Part shown: in pieces, positions 6,592 to 10,235 of the stretch | Numbering within the stretch: the stretch's first letter is position 1 | Layout of the letters: every line of letters starts with the position of its first letter | Assembly (NCBI RefSeq): GCF_947254915.1 | Contig: NZ_CAMYEZ010000082.1 | Span: 1 to 10,235 of the forward strand | Direction of reading: 5' to 3' | Length of the DNA stretch: 10,235 bases | From: an uncultured Porphyromonas sp. | Lineage (GTDB): Bacteria; Bacteroidota; Bacteroidia; Bacteroidales; Porphyromonadaceae | The notes under the pieces: model-generated | The model's input: the letters and a program-made list of their open reading frames with translations, nothing else | The model's database searches: none | What the model was told of the DNA's origin: nothing | Position numbers and translations under genes: made by a program

Positions 6592-9500
6592 ATGGCTAAT
6601 CCAACTAAGAAAACAATGACTTGTGACGGCAACCAAGCGGCCGCACATGTTGCCTACATGTTTAGCGAAGTAGCTGCTATCTACCCCATCACCCCCTCCT
6701 CCACGATGGCGGAGTATGTTGATGAGTGGGCAGCAGCCAAGCGTAAGAACATCTTCGGCGAGATCGTCGAGGTACAGGAGATGCAGAGTGAGGCTGGTGC
6801 TGCTGGCGCTATGCACGGTGCACTACAGGCGGGTGCTCTCGGTGTCACCTTTACCGCATCTCAGGGTCTGCTCCTGATGCTACCTAATATGTACAAGGTG
6901 GCTGGTGAGCTACTCCCAGGTGTCTACCACGTAGCTGCTCGTACGATCGCTTCGCAGGCTCTCTCTATCTTTGGTGATCATCAGGACGTGATGAGCGCTC
7001 GTATGACGGGTCTCGCACAGCTCTGCACGGGCTCCGTACAGGAGGTGATGGACCTTGCAGCTGTTGCCCATCTCACAGCGATCAAGAGCCGCGTACCTTT
7101 CATCCACTTCTTTGATGGCTTCCGCACTTCACACGAGATCCAGAAGATCGAGTACCTCTCCAACGAGGACCTCGAGCCACTCATTGACCAGAAGGCTCTG
7201 CGCCAGTTCCGTGAGCGTGCACTCAGTGCCCATGCGCCTGTAGTACGTGGTACCGCTCAGAACGGTGACATCTTCTTCCAGGCTCGTGAGGCTTCCAACC
7301 CCTTCTACGATGCAGTCCCCGCTATCGCACAGGACTATATGGATCAGCTAGCTAAGATCACGGGACGTCACTACCACCTCTTCGACTACTACGGAGATCC
7401 CGAGGCTGAGCACGTCGTCATCGCTATGGGCTCTGCCACAGAGGCTATCCGCGAGTCCATCGACTACCTACGCGCTCAGGGCAAGAAGGTAGGACTTGTC
7501 GCTGTACACCTCTATCGCCCATTCAGCGTAGAGCACTTCCTCGGTGCACTGCCCAAGAGCGTCAAGCGTATCGCTGTCCTTGACCGTACGAAGGAGCCAG
7601 GAGCCGCTGGAGATCCGCTCTACCTCGATGTCAAGAATGCTCTCTACACACAGCCCAATGCTCCGCTAGTTGTAGGCGGTCGCTACGGTCTATCAAGCAA
7701 AGACACGACACCCGCTCAGATCATCGCCGTCTTTGAAAATCTAGCGATGAACGAGCCAAAGGATCAGTTTACCGTTGGTATCGTTGACGACGTCACCTTC
7801 AAGTCTCTACCCCTAGGCAAGGAGGTTGAGCTTGAGAGCGACGCTTACGAGGCTAAATTCTTCGGACTAGGTGCTGACGGTACGGTCGGTGCAAATAAGA
7901 ACTCCGTCAAGATCATTGGCGAAAACACCAATAAGTACTGCCAAGCTTACTTCGCTTACGACTCTAAGAAGAGCGGTGGCTTTACCGCATCACACCTACG
8001 CTTCGGCGATCAGCCCATCCGTAGTACCTATCTAGTCGTACGCCCCAACTTCGTCGCTTGCCACGTACCCGCTTACCTACGCATGTACGACGTCCTCGCA
8101 GGTCTTCGCAAGGGTGGCACGTTCCTACTCAACTCTGTTTGGGATCTAGACAGCATCGAGGAGCACCTACCCAACCACATCAAGCGTTACCTTGCTGAGC
8201 ACGAGATCTCCTTCTACATGATCAACGCTACCGAGATTGCTCAGCGCATTGGTCTAGGCAACCGCACGAACACGATCCTGCAGAGCGCCTTCTTCAAGAT
8301 CTCTGGCGTCATCCCTTACGATCTCGCAGTAGAGCAGATGAAGAAGTTCATCGTCAAGTCTTACTCTCGCAAGGGTGAGGAGATTGTCAATAAGAACTTC
8401 GCAGCTGTTGACGAGGGGGCCAACGTTATCCAGGTTCCCGTCAAGGCTGAGTGGGCTAACCTCCCCGATGAGCCCGCAGTCGAGCATGCAGGCGACACAG
8501 ATTTCGTACGCAACGTGGTACGTGTCATCAACGCTCAGCGTGGTGACTCACTCCCCGTCTCTGCTTTCGCAGGTCGCGAGGATGGTACCTGGGACTCTGG
8601 TACGGCCGACTCTGAGAAGCGTGGTGTCTCTGACCTCGTACCTGTATGGATCGAGGACAACTGTATCCAGTGCAACCAGTGCGCTTTCGTCTGTCCTCAC
8701 GCTACGATCCGCCCATTCCTACTCAATGAGAAGGAGGCTCAGGGTACCAATGTAGCGCTACTTGACGCTACGGGCAAGGGCTTCAAGGAGGCTGGTCTTA
8801 AGTTCCGCATTCAGGTCAACTACCTCGACTGTCTCGGTTGTACCAACTGTGTCAACACCTGTCCAGGCAACAAGCAGGGTAAGGCGCTCAAGATGGTTCA
8901 CCTTGATGAGGTTCGCGACAAGCAGTGCGACTGGGACTATATGCGTCATCAGGTGACCAACAAGTCTTACATGGTCGATGTACAGTCCAACGTCAAGAAC
9001 TCACAGTTTGCACAGCCTCTCTTTGAGTACTCTGGAGCTTGCTCTGGTTGTGGTGAGACACCTTATGTCAAGCTACTGACGCAGCTCTTCGGCACTCGTC
9101 AGGTCGTGGCAAATGCTACGGGTTGCTCCTCTATCTACTCAGCTTCAGCGCCCTCTACTCCCTACACGACCAATGATCGTGGCGAGGGACCCGCATGGGC
9201 TAACTCCCTCTTTGAGGACAATGCTGAGTTTGGTATGGGTATGTACATCGCCTCTAGCTCAAACCGCAACCGTCTCATTCACCTCGTCAAGGAGATTCTT
9301 GAGGATGGTCAGGAGCAGCTCAGCGACGAGCTACGCCAGCTCCTCAACGAGTGGGTTGAGCAGCGCTTCGATGGTGATGCTTCACAGCAGCTCAGCTACA
9401 AGATCCTACCCCTACTCAATGCCGAGGCTCAGGGTCGTATGCACTACGTCTACAACCTGCGCCATCACTTTGTCAAGCCTTCACAATGGATTATCGGTGG

Positions 9501-10221
9501 TGACGGCTGGGCATACGATATCGGCTTCGGTGGTCTCGACCACGTACTCGCTTCGGGCAAGAACGTCAACGTCCTCGTACTCGACACAGAGGTCTACTCC
9601 AATACGGGTGGACAGTCCTCTAAGAGTACACCTCTGGGCGCTATCGCTAAGTTTGCCGCAGCAGGTAAGCGTGTCCGCAAGAAGGATCTAGGTCTCATCG
9701 CGACCACCTACGGCTACGTCTATGTAGCTCAGATCGCTATGGGCGCCAACCCCGCTCAGACGCTCAAGGTACTCCGCGAGGCTGAGGCTTACGAGGGCCC
9801 ATCACTGGTGATCGCTTACTCACCCTGTATCTCACACGGACTCAAGGGTGGTATGGGCAGTGCACAGAATGAGCAGAAGCGCGCCGTAGAGTGTGGTTAC
9901 TGGCACCTCTGGCACCACGATCCACGTCGTGAGCAGGAGGGCAAGAACCCCTTCGTACTCGACAGCAAGGAGCCAGACTTCACAAAGTTCAAGGACTTCC
10001 TCAAGGGCGAGGTACGCTACGCTTCACTCTTCAAGATGTACCCAGAGATTGCTGAGGAGCTAGCCAACGAGTCACTCCGCTCCGCTTACAAGCGCTACAG
10101 CACCTACGTACGTATCTCATCTACCGAGTGGGAAAATGACTACGGTCCTCTCGCTGACATCCTTGATGCCAAGCCCGAGCCCACCACACCTGAGGAGGTA
10201 CATGCTGTAGACCTCACCTAG
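6592..10221 (+). CDS. nifJ: Pyruvate:ferredoxin (flavodoxin) oxidoreductase, single-chain
   Basis: A complete 1209-residue enzyme that converts pyruvate and CoA to acetyl-CoA and CO2 in the cytoplasm, reducing ferredoxin or flavodoxin; it is the main pyruvate-oxidising step in anaerobes. The N-terminal pyrimidine-binding domain has YPITPSS (31-37) and Glu67 in SEAGA; Arg117 matches the pyruvate-binding arginine of the Desulfovibrio africanus enzyme. Domain II follows at ~260-400 and the EKR/CoA-side region at ~415-650. The two-cluster ferredoxin domain has C691, C694, C697, C701 and C747, C750, C753, C757. The proximal cluster is held by C817, C820, C845 and C1079. The thiamine diphosphate site shows GGDGWAYDIGFGG (969-981) and EVYSNTGGQSS (1000-1010), including Asn1004. 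All key residues are intact. Codon choice is strongly uniform, as expected for high expression. The ATG follows an A-rich leader; no TAnnTTTG promoter is visible in the 45-base gap after the ATPase gene. Confidence 0.97.
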   Translation: MANPTKKTMTCDGNQAAAHVAYMFSEVAAIYPITPSSTMAEYVDEWAAAKRKNIFGEIVEVQEMQSEAGAAGAMHGALQAGALGVTFTASQGLLLMLPNMYKVAGELLPGVYHVAARTIASQALSIFGDHQDVMSARMTGLAQLCTGSVQEVMDLAAVAHLTAIKSRVPFIHFFDGFRTSHEIQKIEYLSNEDLEPLIDQKALRQFRERALSAHAPVVRGTAQNGDIFFQAREASNPFYDAVPAIAQDYMDQLAKITGRHYHLFDYYGDPEAEHVVIAMGSATEAIRESIDYLRAQGKKVGLVAVHLYRPFSVEHFLGALPKSVKRIAVLDRTKEPGAAGDPLYLDVKNALYTQPNAPLVVGGRYGLSSKDTTPAQIIAVFENLAMNEPKDQFTVGIVDDVTFKSLPLGKEVELESDAYEAKFFGLGADGTVGANKNSVKIIGENTNKYCQAYFAYDSKKSGGFTASHLRFGDQPIRSTYLVVRPNFVACHVPAYLRMYDVLAGLRKGGTFLLNSVWDLDSIEEHLPNHIKRYLAEHEISFYMINATEIAQRIGLGNRTNTILQSAFFKISGVIPYDLAVEQMKKFIVKSYSRKGEEIVNKNFAAVDEGANVIQVPVKAEWANLPDEPAVEHAGDTDFVRNVVRVINAQRGDSLPVSAFAGREDGTWDSGTADSEKRGVSDLVPVWIEDNCIQCNQCAFVCPHATIRPFLLNEKEAQGTNVALLDATGKGFKEAGLKFRIQVNYLDCLGCTNCVNTCPGNKQGKALKMVHLDEVRDKQCDWDYMRHQVTNKSYMVDVQSNVKNSQFAQPLFEYSGACSGCGETPYVKLLTQLFGTRQVVANATGCSSIYSASAPSTPYTTNDRGEGPAWANSLFEDNAEFGMGMYIASSSNRNRLIHLVKEILEDGQEQLSDELRQLLNEWVEQRFDGDASQQLSYKILPLLNAEAQGRMHYVYNLRHHFVKPSQWIIGGDGWAYDIGFGGLDHVLASGKNVNVLVLDTEVYSNTGGQSSKSTPLGAIAKFAAAGKRVRKKDLGLIATTYGYVYVAQIAMGANPAQTLKVLREAEAYEGPSLVIAYSPCISHGLKGGMGSAQNEQKRAVECGYWHLWHHDPRREQEGKNPFVLDSKEPDFTKFKDFLKGEVRYASLFKMYPEIAEELANESLRSAYKRYSTYVRISSTEWENDYGPLADILDAKPEPTTPEEVHAVDLT

Positions 10222-10235
10222 TCTGTCTGACTATA

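Noticed and set aside
8375..9691. Several long open frames in other frames inside nifJ
   Set aside because: They are serine/arginine/threonine-rich shadows produced by the biased codon use of nifJ, and the nifJ frame carries every conserved residue.

Overview
The window looks like a chromosomal segment from an anaerobic member of the Bacteroidales, most likely Porphyromonas (genus inferred, not proven). The support is: roughly half G+C by eye, promoters of the Bacteroidota type (TAnnTTTG near -7, with a -33 TTG in one case), no Shine-Dalgarno sequences in front of most genes, protein sequences that read as Bacteroidota, and a pyruvate:ferredoxin oxidoreductase typical of strict anaerobes. Every gene I can support lies on the + strand.

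Layout. Bases 1-300 carry no gene. They hold two kinds of short repeat (a reverse-oriented piece of a ~21-bp purine-rich array, and a 9-bp tandem repeat) and then the promoter and leader of an RNA gene. Bases ~305-705 are rnpB, the RNA of RNase P. A close-packed set of three genes follows: a YihY/BrkB-family membrane protein with a C-terminal winged-helix-like domain (784-2223), a patatin-like phospholipase (2243-3160) and a cytoplasmic GH13 alpha-amylase-family enzyme (3164-4849). Gaps of 19 and 3 bp suggest one transcript, and no separate promoter is visible between rnpB and the first gene. Bases 4850-5361 are non-coding: a second, + oriented copy of the ~21-bp array, a featureless stretch, and a good Bacteroidota promoter. 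That promoter serves a DUF4143-type P-loop ATPase with a GTG start (5362-6546). Last comes nifJ (6592-10221), complete to its stop 14 bases before the window ends.

How the genes relate. NifJ is central energy metabolism: it oxidises pyruvate to acetyl-CoA and passes electrons to ferredoxin or flavodoxin. The yihY-patatin-GH13 cluster joins membrane, lipid and alpha-glucan functions with no obvious common pathway, so the grouping is positional evidence only. The ATPase looks like an accessory gene; its Walker B and sensor motifs are altered.

I do not see a clear undescribed defence, mobile or biosynthetic system here. The most unusual signals are the two oppositely oriented copies of the 21-bp array bracketing the rnpB-to-GH13 block, the 9-bp minisatellite beside one of them, and the altered ATPase motifs.
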